A stretch of 64,000 nt of DNA from an uncultured Pelagibacteraceae bacterium (GCA_902579985.1 CACHIV010000001.1:62001-126000), one strand, 5' to 3'. Counted from the first letter of the stretch, positions 26,581 to 35,654 are shown. A program made the numbers and translations. Notes: generated by a model from the sequence alone, not told the origin.

Positions 26581-27646
26581 ATGTTTCAAATAAAAAATTT
26601 GGTAGTTATACCAGGTATTATTCTTGCTTTTGTTCTCTACACACTCTCACAAGGTTTGAATAACATAATTGGTATAGAACTTTTAGGATATGATAAAAGT
26701 CCAATTTCTACAGCTATGATTGCTATATTAATTGGAATCATATTTGGAAATATTTTTCAAATTAGAGATTCTTTTCAAAAAAGGTTTATATTTTACTAGA
26801 GAGTATATATTAAAACTTGGAATTATTTGTCTTGGAATTCAATTAAAACCATTTGAATTTTTAGATTTTGGTAAAATAGCAATTCCTTTAATCATAGTAT
26901 GTATTTTAAGTGTTTTAATTTTAGTCAAACTTTTAATAAAAAAACTTAAAATACCAACAAGAATGGCTTATCTGATTTCTATTGGAAGTACAGTGTGTGG
27001 AACAACAGCCATTATAGCGACTGCACCCCTTATTAAGGCGAATAAAAGTGAAGTAACTTACGCAATAGCAAACATCACAGTTTTCGGAATTCTTTCGATG
27101 TTGATATATCCTTATTTTGCAAATCTTTATTTTAATGCTGAACCTTTACTTGTTGGATTATTTTTAGGGACTGCTATTCATGAAACTTCACAGGTCGCAG
27201 CTGCTGGTTTAATTTATGATCAACAATTTAATAGCCCAGAAACATTAAATATTGCAACTGTCACAAAACTAATAAGAAATACTTTTTTAATTATAATGAT
27301 TCCTTTGTTTTCGTTTTTATATAATAGAAATAAATCAAAAGTTAAAAGTTACTCCTTAATAAATATTTTCCCATATTTTGTATTAGGTTTTATTCTATTA
27401 ATCATTTTTAGAAACGTTGGAGATCAAATATTTTTAACGGAAAGTACAATAAATATTTGGCAAGATGTTATATTAATTATTAAAGATTCTGCAAAAGTAT
27501 TCTTAACTATGGCTATGGCAGCTATTGGTTTATCAACTAATATTAAAGATGTTAAATCTATGGGTTATAAGCCTTTTATAGTAGGATTTATTGCAATGAT
27601 TACTGTAGGCTTTGTTAGTATCATTACAATGCAATTATTAATATAA
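26581..27646 (+). pseudogene. UPF0324/YeiH family putative sulfite-sulfate exporter, interrupted by a one-base frameshift
   Basis: The first frame (ATG 26581) encodes helices MFQIKNLVVIPGIILAFVLY and a GIIFGNIF segment, then meets TAG at 26797-26799. The continuation lies in the +1 frame, FTREYILKLGIICLGIQLKP and STVCGTTAIIATAPLIKA, ending at 27646. The frames join at the A6 run 26778-26783 (TTTTCAAAAAAGG); one A fewer gives a continuous product of about 354 aa, the family's normal length. UPF0324 proteins have been proposed to export sulfite or sulfate in sulfonate degraders, which fits the place after suyB. Sequencing error, slippage or true decay are all possible. Confidence 0.82.
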
Positions 27647-27652
27647 AAATAT

Positions 27653-28627
27653 ATGTTCAAAATTAAAAATATTTTAATAACTGGTGGAGCTGGATATATA
27701 GGTAGCCATATTGTTGAAAAATTAGTTGAAAAAAAAAATGTTATTATTCTAGATAATTTAATTACTGGATATAAAAAATTAATTAATAAAAAAGCTAAAT
27801 TTATTTACGGAGATATTAGAGATAGAAAAAAAATATCTAAGATTATTAAGAATCATAAAATAGAAACTATAATCCATTTAGCAGCATTTCTTAATGTAAA
27901 AGAGTCTGAAAATAATAAAAAAAAATATTATAAAAATAATATTCAAGGTACTTTAAATTTGGTTCATGCTTGTAAAAATTCAACAGTAAAAAATATTATT
28001 TTCTCCTCTTCTTGCTCTGTATATGGGAATGTTAAAGGTGCTGTTAACGAAAAGAAAAAACTTAATCCTCAAAACTATTATGCATTTACAAAACTTAAAG
28101 CTGAAGAGATAATTAAAAGATTCTCAAATAAATATAAATATCAATATGGTATTTTAAGATACTTTAACGTCGCTGGAGCTAGTTCATCAGGTAAAATTGG
28201 AGAGATTGAAACTTCTCATGGACATCTAATTAAAAATATAGCTATACAAGCGTCTAAAAAAAAACCTATTATTTCTATTTATGGAAATGATTATAATACA
28301 AAAGATGGAACTTGTATTAGAGATTATATACATGTTTTAGATTTAGTGGATATTCATATTAAAACTTTAAAATATGTAAATACTAAATCTAAATCCTTAA
28401 TTTTGAATTGTGGTTACGGAAAAGGATATTCTGTTTTAGATATTATAAAAATTTTTAAAAAAACCACTAAAAATTTAATTATTAATTATAAAACTAGAAG
28501 AATTGGAGATGTAGACATGGTTTATGCAGATGTTACGAAAATAAAATCTATATTAAAATGGAAACCTAAATATAATAATATAAAAAAAATAATTAAAAGT
28601 TCAATTAAATGGGAGTCAACTTTATAA
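27653..28627 (+). CDS. galE: UDP-glucose 4-epimerase-type NAD-dependent epimerase
   Basis: 324 aa. Rossmann motif TGGAGYIGSH near the N-terminus, SSSCSVYG with catalytic Ser, YYAFTK with the catalytic Tyr-Lys pair, RYFNVAGA, and DGTCIRDYIHVLDLVDIH, a GalE hallmark. It interconverts UDP-glucose and UDP-galactose or a related pair, supplying sugars for envelope glycans. It starts 6 bases after the UPF0324 frame and converges on the transaldolase gene. Lys/Asn-rich composition resembles the sugar island at 16-21 kb. Confidence 0.88.
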   Translation: MFKIKNILITGGAGYIGSHIVEKLVEKKNVIILDNLITGYKKLINKKAKFIYGDIRDRKKISKIIKNHKIETIIHLAAFLNVKESENNKKKYYKNNIQGTLNLVHACKNSTVKNIIFSSSCSVYGNVKGAVNEKKKLNPQNYYAFTKLKAEEIIKRFSNKYKYQYGILRYFNVAGASSSGKIGEIETSHGHLIKNIAIQASKKKPIISIYGNDYNTKDGTCIRDYIHVLDLVDIHIKTLKYVNTKSKSLILNCGYGKGYSVLDIIKIFKKTTKNLIINYKTRRIGDVDMVYADVTKIKSILKWKPKYNNIKKIIKSSIKWESTL

Positions 28628-28633
28628 ATTTAA

Positions 28634-29341
28634 TCAAATTTTAAAACCTGCAGATTTTGCATCTTTATAAAATGTCCTTACAGTTTCTAGTGTCAATTGA
28701 TTAAAGGATTTGCCAAATTTTTCAATTTTTTCAATCGTTTCAGGTGGAATGGTTATAATATGACAACCCAGTTGTTTTGCTTGAATAAAGTTATATGGTT
28801 CTCTGACGCTAGCCCATAAAATTTCTACATTTTTAAATTTTTTTGCTAAAAAAATACTTTTTTTAAATTCAGGGATAGGATCTTTACCTGTATCCCCTGC
28901 TCTACCTGCAAATATTGAAATAATTACTTTTGATTTTTTATTGATAGATTTTAAAATTTTTTGTGTTTGTTTAAAATTATAAACAGCTGTTATGTTTAAT
29001 TTTATGTTCATATTATTTAATTCTTTTATAATTTTTCCAGTAAAAATTCCTTTCGAATTTGTTACAGGTATTTTTACGTAAACGTTTTTTCCCCATTGAT
29101 TTATCTTTAAAGCTTGATTTTTCATATTCTTAAAATCATCTGCAAATACCTCTAGGGAAACTGGTTTGTTTTTACAAATCTTGAGTATTTTTTTCGAGTA
29201 AGCCTTATAATTTTTGGCGCCAGCTTTTTTCATTAAACTTGGATTAGTAGTAAAACCTTTAACAGATTTTTTTTTGTTAAATCTTTTAATTTGAGTTAAT
29301 TCAGCAATATCACAAAAAATTTTAATCTTTTTTTTTTTCAT
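28634..29341 (-). CDS. Transaldolase-family protein (short, fructose-6-phosphate aldolase-like)
   Basis: 235 aa, the size of the small transaldolase/Fsa group. KGFTTNPSLMKKAG matches the first strand signature, YVKIPVTN carries the Schiff-base lysine, and FAGRAGDTGKDPIPEF and ILWASVREPYNF complete the barrel. It could be housekeeping, part of deoxysugar synthesis, or a sulfofructose transaldolase. It follows tauE on the same strand by 57 bases in a stretch of sulfur genes; that placement is suggestive only. Confidence 0.8.
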   Translation of the reverse strand: MKKKKIKIFCDIAELTQIKRFNKKKSVKGFTTNPSLMKKAGAKNYKAYSKKILKICKNKPVSLEVFADDFKNMKNQALKINQWGKNVYVKIPVTNSKGIFTGKIIKELNNMNIKLNITAVYNFKQTQKILKSINKKSKVIISIFAGRAGDTGKDPIPEFKKSIFLAKKFKNVEILWASVREPYNFIQAKQLGCHIITIPPETIEKIEKFGKSFNQLTLETVRTFYKDAKSAGFKI

Positions 29342-29398
29342 ATTTCAAAATGATTATTCAATTTTTTTATTAAAAGCTAGTTATTATTTATTTATTAA

Positions 29399-30481
29399 TT
29401 ATGCTGTTTTTTGAAAATATTTTTTTCTTAAATTAGATAAAAACCTTCTAATAAATGCAGCGGCTACTCCTAAAATTATTGCTGATACGATTGAGAATAA
29501 GCCATACAAAACTGGAACCTCTAAAGATAATTTTTTTACAAACATTGATAATGGATTTAATTCATCAACATTTATTTTTATAACACCATTAACTGTATGC
29601 TCGGCAAAAAAAGTATCATAAGCTATAGCGATACCAACTATTAGTAATAAAATAGCAAGAAGAGTTTTTAAACCAGTACTATCAACTGACTCCCCAATTT
29701 TTTGTCCACACTGAACACCTACTATTGATCCTGTTACTAACATTAAAACTAAAATTAAATCAATAGAACCATAGTTAAATGAATGTAAAAAAGTTACTAT
29801 TACACTAACAAAAATTGTGACAAATAAAGAAGTTCCAGGAATTAATTTAGTTGGCATACCAATTATGTAAATCATAGCAGGTACTAAGATAAAAGCTCCT
29901 CCAATTCCCATTATTGCAGCTATAAATCCTACCATTAATCCAATAATAATCGGAGTAAACGCACTTTCGTACAACTTAGATTTTTTAAAACGCATCCTTA
30001 ATGGAAGACCATGTATCCAATAATGAACATGTAATTTTTTTTTAGTTATAATTTTTTTTCTTGCTTTATCAATTTCACCAAGACCTTCTACAAGCATGGC
30101 TGTTCCAATAATAGCAAGAATGTACATGTAAGCTAAAGAAATAACTATATCGATTTTTCCAATTCCTTTGAAATAAGTAAATGTCCAAATTCCTATTAAG
30201 GTTCCAACGGCTCCTCCAATTACAATTATAAATCCCATTTTATAATCGAGAGTATCTTTTAAGTAATGAGTTGTAGAGCCTGATACAGAAGTAGCAAGAA
30301 TATTATTTGCTTCATTAGCAACTGCATATGTTGGTGGCACACCTAAAAATATTAAAAAAGGTGTCATTAAAAAACCACCACCGACACCAAATAATCCTGA
30401 AAGAATACCAACTATACCGCTTAATGAAATAATTGCTAAAATATTTACTGAAACTTCTGCAACTGGTAAAAATACTTCCAT
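29399..30481 (-). CDS. tauE: TauE/SafE family (COG0730) sulfite exporter candidate
   Basis: 360 aa with 8-9 helices. The family repeat is present twice: GILSGLFGVGGGFLMTPFLIFLG near the N-terminus and GFIAAIMGIGGAFILVPAMIYI in the second half. A cytoplasmic loop (KARKKIITKKKLHVHYWIHG) separates the halves, typical of the longer TauE subgroup. Family members export sulfite or other sulfur anions. The neighbouring apr, suy and xsc genes strongly suggest sulfite as the substrate. Same strand as aprMBA, preceded by a 41-aa ORF. Confidence 0.87.
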   Translation of the reverse strand: MEVFLPVAEVSVNILAIISLSGIVGILSGLFGVGGGFLMTPFLIFLGVPPTYAVANEANNILATSVSGSTTHYLKDTLDYKMGFIIVIGGAVGTLIGIWTFTYFKGIGKIDIVISLAYMYILAIIGTAMLVEGLGEIDKARKKIITKKKLHVHYWIHGLPLRMRFKKSKLYESAFTPIIIGLMVGFIAAIMGIGGAFILVPAMIYIIGMPTKLIPGTSLFVTIFVSVIVTFLHSFNYGSIDLILVLMLVTGSIVGVQCGQKIGESVDSTGLKTLLAILLLIVGIAIAYDTFFAEHTVNGVIKINVDELNPLSMFVKKLSLEVPVLYGLFSIVSAIILGVAAAFIRRFLSNLRKKYFQKTA

Positions 30482-30571
30482 AAATAATTATTTAATGGAT
30501 ATTCCTGTAAAATATTATTGTCAATAAATAGATTTTAAAAAAATGAAATAAATTAATCTATATTAAAGAAT

Positions 30572-30697
30572 TTAATTTATAGATAATATAGTGCCTACGA
30601 GTATGACGCCCCAATAAGCACCTAATCCTACAATAACGCCTGTTTTTAGTTTATTTTTTTTAATTTCTGAGGGTAAGTTTTTAATTAAATCAGGCAT
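30572..30697 (-). CDS. Small single-pass membrane protein of 41 aa, unknown
   Basis: A minus-strand ATG (complement of 30695-30697) opens a 41-codon frame ending TAA at 30572-30574. The N-terminal half is polar (MPDLIKNLPSEIKKNKLKTG), and the C-terminal half is one hydrophobic helix (VIVGLGAYWGVILVGTILSI). It lies in the roughly 300-base gap between orf116 and tauE, otherwise empty, on the same strand. No family recognised; it could be a subunit or modulator of a membrane complex in the cluster. Confidence 0.5.
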   Translation of the reverse strand: MPDLIKNLPSEIKKNKLKTGVIVGLGAYWGVILVGTILSIN

Positions 30698-30781
30698 TTA
30701 ATTGTAATAAACATGAACTAAATATTTGTCAAACATTTAGTTTGGTATTTTCAAAAAAAATTTAAGAAATAATGAATGAAA

Positions 30782-31132
30782 TTAATAAATTGTAGCTCCA
30801 AAAACTTTCACCTCATCGCCCTCAATGCCAAGAACTAATCTACCCAGAAACTCTCCTTCTATCTCTTTGCTTCTTTGTTTAAATAGTATTGTGATATTCT
30901 TGCCTCTTCTAAGGCATCCAAAGGCCTCATAGTCCTCTTTAAGGCTTGTTAATATCTTGTTATTAGCCCATTGTTTGCCGAGCTCTACTTCATTTGCTCC
31001 AAATAACATTTGAGTTCCAAAATCTTTAGTAAAACCTCCATAATCTTTCATGTTAGAAGATTTTATTAAATTATCCCAAATAGGTTTAGCTATTGCTATA
31101 ATCTCATCATCAGATTTATCTAGAAAATTCAT
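30782..31132 (-). CDS. Conserved-looking 116-aa protein downstream of aprA, unknown
   Basis: 116 aa, soluble, beginning MNFLDKSDDEIIAIAKPIWD and ending LGIEGDEVKVFGATIY. The pattern (N-terminal helices, then strands TILFKQRSKE and GEFLGRLVLGIEGDEVKVFG) is reminiscent of small alpha+beta NTF2-like proteins, but I cannot assign a family. It begins 18 bases after the aprA stop, so it is almost certainly co-transcribed with aprMBA and is a candidate accessory factor. Confidence 0.75.
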   Translation of the reverse strand: MNFLDKSDDEIIAIAKPIWDNLIKSSNMKDYGGFTKDFGTQMLFGANEVELGKQWANNKILTSLKEDYEAFGCLRRGKNITILFKQRSKEIEGEFLGRLVLGIEGDEVKVFGATIY

Positions 31133-31150
31133 AAAATTGTATTAAATTTA

Positions 31151-33010
31151 TTAAGAAGCTTTTTTCTTCTCGTTTTCATCAACTATATGGTAAACGGGTA
31201 CTTTTTCCATTGAGAATTTACCTGTTTGAGGATCTCTTCTAGATACTGTTAAACAATGCCAATTTTCATCATCTAGTTTCATGTGATCGCCTCTATAATA
31301 ATATCCGGGCCAACGAGTTTCTTCACGAAACATTGTATGCTCTGTTACACACTGAGATGTTAAGGCTCTATGTTTTAGTTCCCAAGCTCTCATCAGTTGG
31401 TGATAATCTTCAGCTCCAACATTTTCTAGGTCTTCTTCTAACCAATTTAATAATTCTAAGCCTCTTTTAAGCATATTAGCATTAGTCATATAATTTGTTG
31501 CAATACCACCAACATATTCATCCATAATTCTTTGAAGACGTTGTAGACCTTGTATTGGAGAAATAAAGCTTGGAGAAACGGTTCCACCAGTAATTTCATT
31601 TTGGCCTACTGTATAATTTTCCAATGGTTTATATACTACTTTTTTAAAGTCATCACATTGTTTGTCTGTAACTTTAATACCCTCAGCTTTTTTATCTTCT
31701 ATATATTTTACTGCAGCTTTAGCAGCTAAACGACCCTCAGTAAATGATCCTGAAGAAAATTTGTGAGCACTTCCTCCAACAGTATCACCAGCTCCGAAAA
31801 GTCCATCAATTGTTAACATTCTATTGTAGCCCCAAAAATACTCTGGTGGAGATAAATCCTCAGGTCCGCTTACCCATGCTCCAGAACAAGTAGCGTGAGA
31901 ACCCATAACATAGGGTTCTGATGTAGTTAATTCGGGATTAGTGTATTTAGGATCAATATTTTGAGAGGCCCAAACTACTGCTTGTCCAACTGTCATTCCT
32001 AGAAAATTCTCCCAACCAACAGTTTCTAAATGAGGATCTTGAAAAGCTTCTTTTGTAACCATATGAATTGGTCCACCTCCAGCCATAGTCTCTTGAATAA
32101 ATGCATGATTTCTTAAACATGTAGGAGTTGGATGATGATCAATGTACTCACCAACTAATTCTTTTGTTTGATCATACCACTTTTTTTCATAATTTTCACC
32201 ATTTGCATTTTGAGTATAAGTTTTTAGATGAAGAAAATATGCTCCAACTGGACCATAGCCATCTTTAAATCTACATAAAACAATTCTATTTTCCATTTGT
32301 GTCATTTTAGCTCCTGCAGCAATTGGTAATGCATATGCAGAACCATTACTCCAAGGTGCGTACCAAGTTCTTCCCATTCCCTCACCAACTGCTCTTGGTT
32401 TAAAGATATGTGATGCTCCACCTGCTGCAACAATTACAGTTTTAGCTCTAAATACATGAAAATCACCAGTTCTCATATTAAAGCCAACTGCACCACCTAC
32501 TCTATTTTCTTTAGCTTCATCCATTAAAAGATGCGTGATCATAATTCTATTATAAATTTTATCAGCTGACTTTTTGGCTGCCTCTGCAACGATAGGTTTA
32601 TAACTTTCACCATGTATCATAATCTGCCATTTACCTTCTCTAAGATAACGGCCAGTTTTTTCGTTCTTCATCATCGGTAAGCCCCATTCATCAAACATAT
32701 GAACAGTTGAGTCTACATGTCTAGCCATATCATAACCCAAATCTTCTCTAACCATTCCCATTAAATCGTTACGAGCATATCTTACATGATCCTCTGGTTG
32801 GTTTTCATCCCATTGCATTCCCATATAACAATTAATTGCATACAAGCCTTGTGCAACTGCTCCACTTCTATCTATGTTTGCTTTTTCGACACAAACAATC
32901 TTTAAATCTCTACCCCAATGTCTAGCTTCAAAAGTAGCTCCCGTTCCAGCCATTCCGCCTCCAACAACTAAAATATCACATTCTTCATAATGCGTTTTGT
33001 GCTTAGCCAT
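31151..33010 (-). CDS. aprA: Adenylylsulfate (APS) reductase, alpha subunit
   Basis: 619 aa. FAD-binding GGGMAGTG at 17-24, then GAVAQGLYAINCYMG, GAAGGASHIFKPR-like VVAAGGASHIFKPRA, and the C-terminal MFREETRWPGYYYRGDH, all AprA hallmarks. AprAB interconverts APS with sulfite and AMP; without a dsr pathway in view, the sulfite-oxidising direction is likely. Its ATG overlaps the aprB stop by one base (TAATG). SAR11-type AprA is known; a role in disposing of sulfite from organosulfur breakdown fits the neighbours. Confidence 0.97.
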   Translation of the reverse strand: MAKHKTHYEECDILVVGGGMAGTGATFEARHWGRDLKIVCVEKANIDRSGAVAQGLYAINCYMGMQWDENQPEDHVRYARNDLMGMVREDLGYDMARHVDSTVHMFDEWGLPMMKNEKTGRYLREGKWQIMIHGESYKPIVAEAAKKSADKIYNRIMITHLLMDEAKENRVGGAVGFNMRTGDFHVFRAKTVIVAAGGASHIFKPRAVGEGMGRTWYAPWSNGSAYALPIAAGAKMTQMENRIVLCRFKDGYGPVGAYFLHLKTYTQNANGENYEKKWYDQTKELVGEYIDHHPTPTCLRNHAFIQETMAGGGPIHMVTKEAFQDPHLETVGWENFLGMTVGQAVVWASQNIDPKYTNPELTTSEPYVMGSHATCSGAWVSGPEDLSPPEYFWGYNRMLTIDGLFGAGDTVGGSAHKFSSGSFTEGRLAAKAAVKYIEDKKAEGIKVTDKQCDDFKKVVYKPLENYTVGQNEITGGTVSPSFISPIQGLQRLQRIMDEYVGGIATNYMTNANMLKRGLELLNWLEEDLENVGAEDYHQLMRAWELKHRALTSQCVTEHTMFREETRWPGYYYRGDHMKLDDENWHCLTVSRRDPQTGKFSMEKVPVYHIVDENEKKKAS

Positions 33011-33480
33011 TAATAATAAACTCCTTTTTTGAATGCACTTTTTTCAACTTTTGGTAATTCTTTATTAGTGTTCAAGCCTTCAGGTTCTGAATAAAGAATT
33101 TGAGAGTTTATTTCTCCCTGATTTGGTTTATCACCTTCTGCTAATTTAGGAATAAACTTACCCCAAGGCTTTGTTGTAATAGGAGATACAAAATCTTTTG
33201 TAGTTCCATTTCTAAATTTTATTTTCCATGAAATTGTTCCTTTTTCCTCTTCTCTTCTAACCCTGACACTGTGTCCCATTGGTGCAAAATCAGCATAACC
33301 CCTCACATCAATCGCATGGTTTGGACATGCTTTAACGCAAGAATAACATTCCCAACAAAAATTTGGCTCAATATTTTTTGCACGTCTAATGTTTTCGTCT
33401 ATATGCATAATATCAGATGGGCAAATATCCACACAATGACCACATCCATCACAACGAGTCATATATACAAAAGTTGACAT
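33010..33480 (-). CDS. aprB: Adenylylsulfate (APS) reductase, beta subunit (ferredoxin-like)
   Basis: 156 aa. Two 4Fe-4S motifs: Cys10, Cys13, Cys16, Cys20 and Cys42, Cys45, Cys48, Cys52. A C-terminal tail of about 100 residues wraps AprA in known structures. It shuttles electrons between AprA and the membrane partner. It lies between aprM and aprA, coupled to aprA by a TAATG overlap, and follows aprM by 28 bases. Confidence 0.97.
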   Translation of the reverse strand: MSTFVYMTRCDGCGHCVDICPSDIMHIDENIRRAKNIEPNFCWECYSCVKACPNHAIDVRGYADFAPMGHSVRVRREEEKGTISWKIKFRNGTTKDFVSPITTKPWGKFIPKLAEGDKPNQGEINSQILYSEPEGLNTNKELPKVEKSAFKKGVYY

Positions 33481-33508
33481 AATTTATTTTGCTCCTTTCA
33501 AAATCATA

Positions 33509-34312
33509 TTAATAGTGTTTTGGTCTGTCTCTACTTATACCTAATCCAAATTGCTTTGGGGCATCTGCTTCAGGCGGCAAATTGTCTCTGGAGCCATCAG
33601 CTTCAGCTAAATTTTTTTGTAAAGCTGCACCAGGTTTATAAAACATATGTGCAAATTTAGACCAATACACTCCCCCAAACAATACAATGTTTGAGAAAAT
33701 AAATAATACTAAAAATACTTTATCATCCCATCTATCATTTAAATTTAAAGTTTGTAAATAAGACCAAACTAGACCTGTAAATGAAGATGCAATAAGAGCA
33801 AGAACGAATAAGTCTGCTTTTATTATTCTGTACCAAGGTTGAGCTTCAGAGTAAACATCTACTCTTAAAAAAAACCAAAACCAACCTCCTCCTACAACTG
33901 TCATAATTGCTCCTACGTGCCAAATAATAGGCCAGAAAGATGGAGCATCTGATTCAGGACTTGAGTAACAAAAAATCAAAATTGCGGAACCTACCCAAAA
34001 TAAAATTGTTCCATACATTCCAAGCAAATGTGCCACTCTTCTTTTGCCAGCACCTAACTCTGATGTTGTAGCAATGTCACTTACAATAGTTTTTGAAATT
34101 ACAGATATTTTTTCTCCCGTACTTAAAGTTTTTGTAGCAGATAATTTCGCTTTTTTTGCATTTTGAAAAAAATACTTAACATTTTTTTTATGAATAATGT
34201 CTAAAAGGGTTCCAATGATAATTAACATAACCATTGCAACCACAAAAGCTTGCATAAAAATCGGTGAAACCGATTGTGCTAATATAGAAAATGGATTAAC
34301 AGATAAAAACAT
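33509..34312 (-). CDS. aprM: AprM, putative membrane anchor of APS reductase
   Basis: 267 aa with about six hydrophobic helices: VSPIFMQAFVVAMVMLIIIG, GMYGTILFWVGSAILIFCY, HVGAIMTVVGGGWFWFFLRV and others. Conserved histidines in IIWHVGAIM and WSKFAHMFYKPG could ligate haem, as in NarI/DsrM-like anchors. In aprM-aprB-aprA loci this protein is proposed to pass electrons from AprBA to the quinone pool. It is the first gene of the aprMBA-orf116 transcript. The C-terminus is soluble and acidic. Confidence 0.85.
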   Translation of the reverse strand: MFLSVNPFSILAQSVSPIFMQAFVVAMVMLIIIGTLLDIIHKKNVKYFFQNAKKAKLSATKTLSTGEKISVISKTIVSDIATTSELGAGKRRVAHLLGMYGTILFWVGSAILIFCYSSPESDAPSFWPIIWHVGAIMTVVGGGWFWFFLRVDVYSEAQPWYRIIKADLFVLALIASSFTGLVWSYLQTLNLNDRWDDKVFLVLFIFSNIVLFGGVYWSKFAHMFYKPGAALQKNLAEADGSRDNLPPEADAPKQFGLGISRDRPKHY

Positions 34313-34360
34313 GATTATTCTCCTTTAGAAGAAAGTTTTTAGTATAGTTGAGAAAATAGA

Positions 34361-35134
34361 TCAACCCTTATATCTGGGACAATTCGCAATAGCTTTTGCA
34401 TAAATTTTAGACAAAAATCTATAATTTTTTAAACTTTTTCTTTTCCAATCTATTTTATCAATACGATTCACTGAAACCACTCCTTTTCCAGAACCAATAA
34501 GTAAAATTTCGTCATAATCTTTGAGAGAATCAATTGATATATTTCTTTTTTTAATTTTTCTTAATTTTTTAAAAAAAAAATTAAAAGTTGTTCCCTTATA
34601 AAAATTTTTAATTGGTGAATATATTTCATTATCTTTAAAGAATAATAAATTAGAAGTTCCTGTTTCAAGTATTCTTTTATTTTTATACAAAGCTATATCT
34701 GACTTACTATTGTCTAATTTTTCAAGATAATTTAAAATTTTTTTGTATTTCAGATTTTTATATTCAGGATCTATTCTTTTATAATTAACTAATCTAAGAG
34801 TAAAATTTAATTTTGGTTTAATTCGTTTTCTTAATGAAATTGAAATAATTTTTTTACTTACAGCAACTCTTAGGAGGTGATCAAAGTTTTTTCTTTTTGA
34901 TAAATTTATTTTAATTAATTTAAAAATTTTTTTTTTTAAATCTTTTGTATTTAATTTATAAATCTTTGAAGACTTTATAAGGTTATCTATGTGTTCATTA
35001 AAAAATAGTATCTTTTTATTGTTTCCAATAACTCTCATAGTTGTAAAAACTCCATAAGAGTTCCAAAGATCTTTAAATTTTACTTCATTAAGATCTTTAT
35101 GCTGATAAGATTTTTTTAATAATAAAGTCACCAT
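34361..35134 (-). CDS. pabC: Class IV aminotransferase fold, aminodeoxychorismate lyase candidate
   Basis: 257 aa. N-terminal DLWNSYGVFTTMRV matches the fold-type IV PLP entry segment, and RILETGTSNLLFFKDNEIYSP matches the conserved E-(T/S)SN-F motif of PabC and branched-chain aminotransferases. As the third gene of a pabB-pabA-pabC run, it should release pyruvate from aminodeoxychorismate to give p-aminobenzoate for folate. It overlaps pabA by 38 bases; no better later start is visible. Confidence 0.82.
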   Translation of the reverse strand: MVTLLLKKSYQHKDLNEVKFKDLWNSYGVFTTMRVIGNNKKILFFNEHIDNLIKSSKIYKLNTKDLKKKIFKLIKINLSKRKNFDHLLRVAVSKKIISISLRKRIKPKLNFTLRLVNYKRIDPEYKNLKYKKILNYLEKLDNSKSDIALYKNKRILETGTSNLLFFKDNEIYSPIKNFYKGTTFNFFFKKLRKIKKRNISIDSLKDYDEILLIGSGKGVVSVNRIDKIDWKRKSLKNYRFLSKIYAKAIANCPRYKG

Positions 35135-35654
35135 TTTTTGTTAAAAAAGATTCAGGATGAAACTGAAATCCATATATATTATTTTTTACATCTTCAAAAC
35201 CCATTGCTATATTAGTTTTAGAGCATCTCATAGTTATTTTAATCTCATTTGATTGATATGGTTCATATAATTTTAACGAATGATACCTTCCTACAAAGAA
35301 TATTTTATTTTTTTTGAATAATTTACTTTCTGCTGTAATTTTAATTTTTGATTGGTATCCATGATAAATTTTTGTTTGTTGAACTATTTTTCCTTTTTCA
35401 CAAAATAGTATTTGTTGATAGCCTAAACAAATACCTATTATCTTTTTTTTTCCTTTAAATCTTTTATAAATTTCAGAAGTAAGAGGATAGTCTTTTGGTG
35501 AGCCAGGACCTGGTGAAAAAACTATAGCATCACTCTGGTTAAGTTTTTTTTCATTAATCTCAAAATAATTTGAACAATGAACTTTATCAAATTTTGAAAA
35601 TTGATGTACAACATTCCATGTAAAAGAGTCTTGATGGTCTATTATGTAAATCAT
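35097..35654 (-). CDS. pabA: Aminodeoxychorismate synthase glutamine amidotransferase subunit
   Basis: 185 aa, class I amidotransferase. VFSPGPGSPKDYP oxyanion region, nucleophile Cys76 in GICLGYQQ, and His166/Glu168 in GFQFHPESF. It supplies ammonia from glutamine to PabB. TrpG is the main alternative, but the flanking pabB and pabC favour PabA; it may serve both. It overlaps pabB by 4 bases and pabC by 38, so the three are translationally coupled. Confidence 0.87.
   Translation of the reverse strand: MIYIIDHQDSFTWNVVHQFSKFDKVHCSNYFEINEKKLNQSDAIVFSPGPGSPKDYPLTSEIYKRFKGKKKIIGICLGYQQILFCEKGKIVQQTKIYHGYQSKIKITAESKLFKKNKIFFVGRYHSLKLYEPYQSNEIKITMRCSKTNIAMGFEDVKNNIYGFQFHPESFLTKNGDFIIKKILSA

Noticed and set aside
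26732-26800. Programmed -1 ribosomal frameshifting in the UPF0324 gene
   Set aside because: Joining the frames needs a +1 (or -2) shift, whereas an A-run slippery site would favour -1; transcriptional slippage or an indel explains it better.
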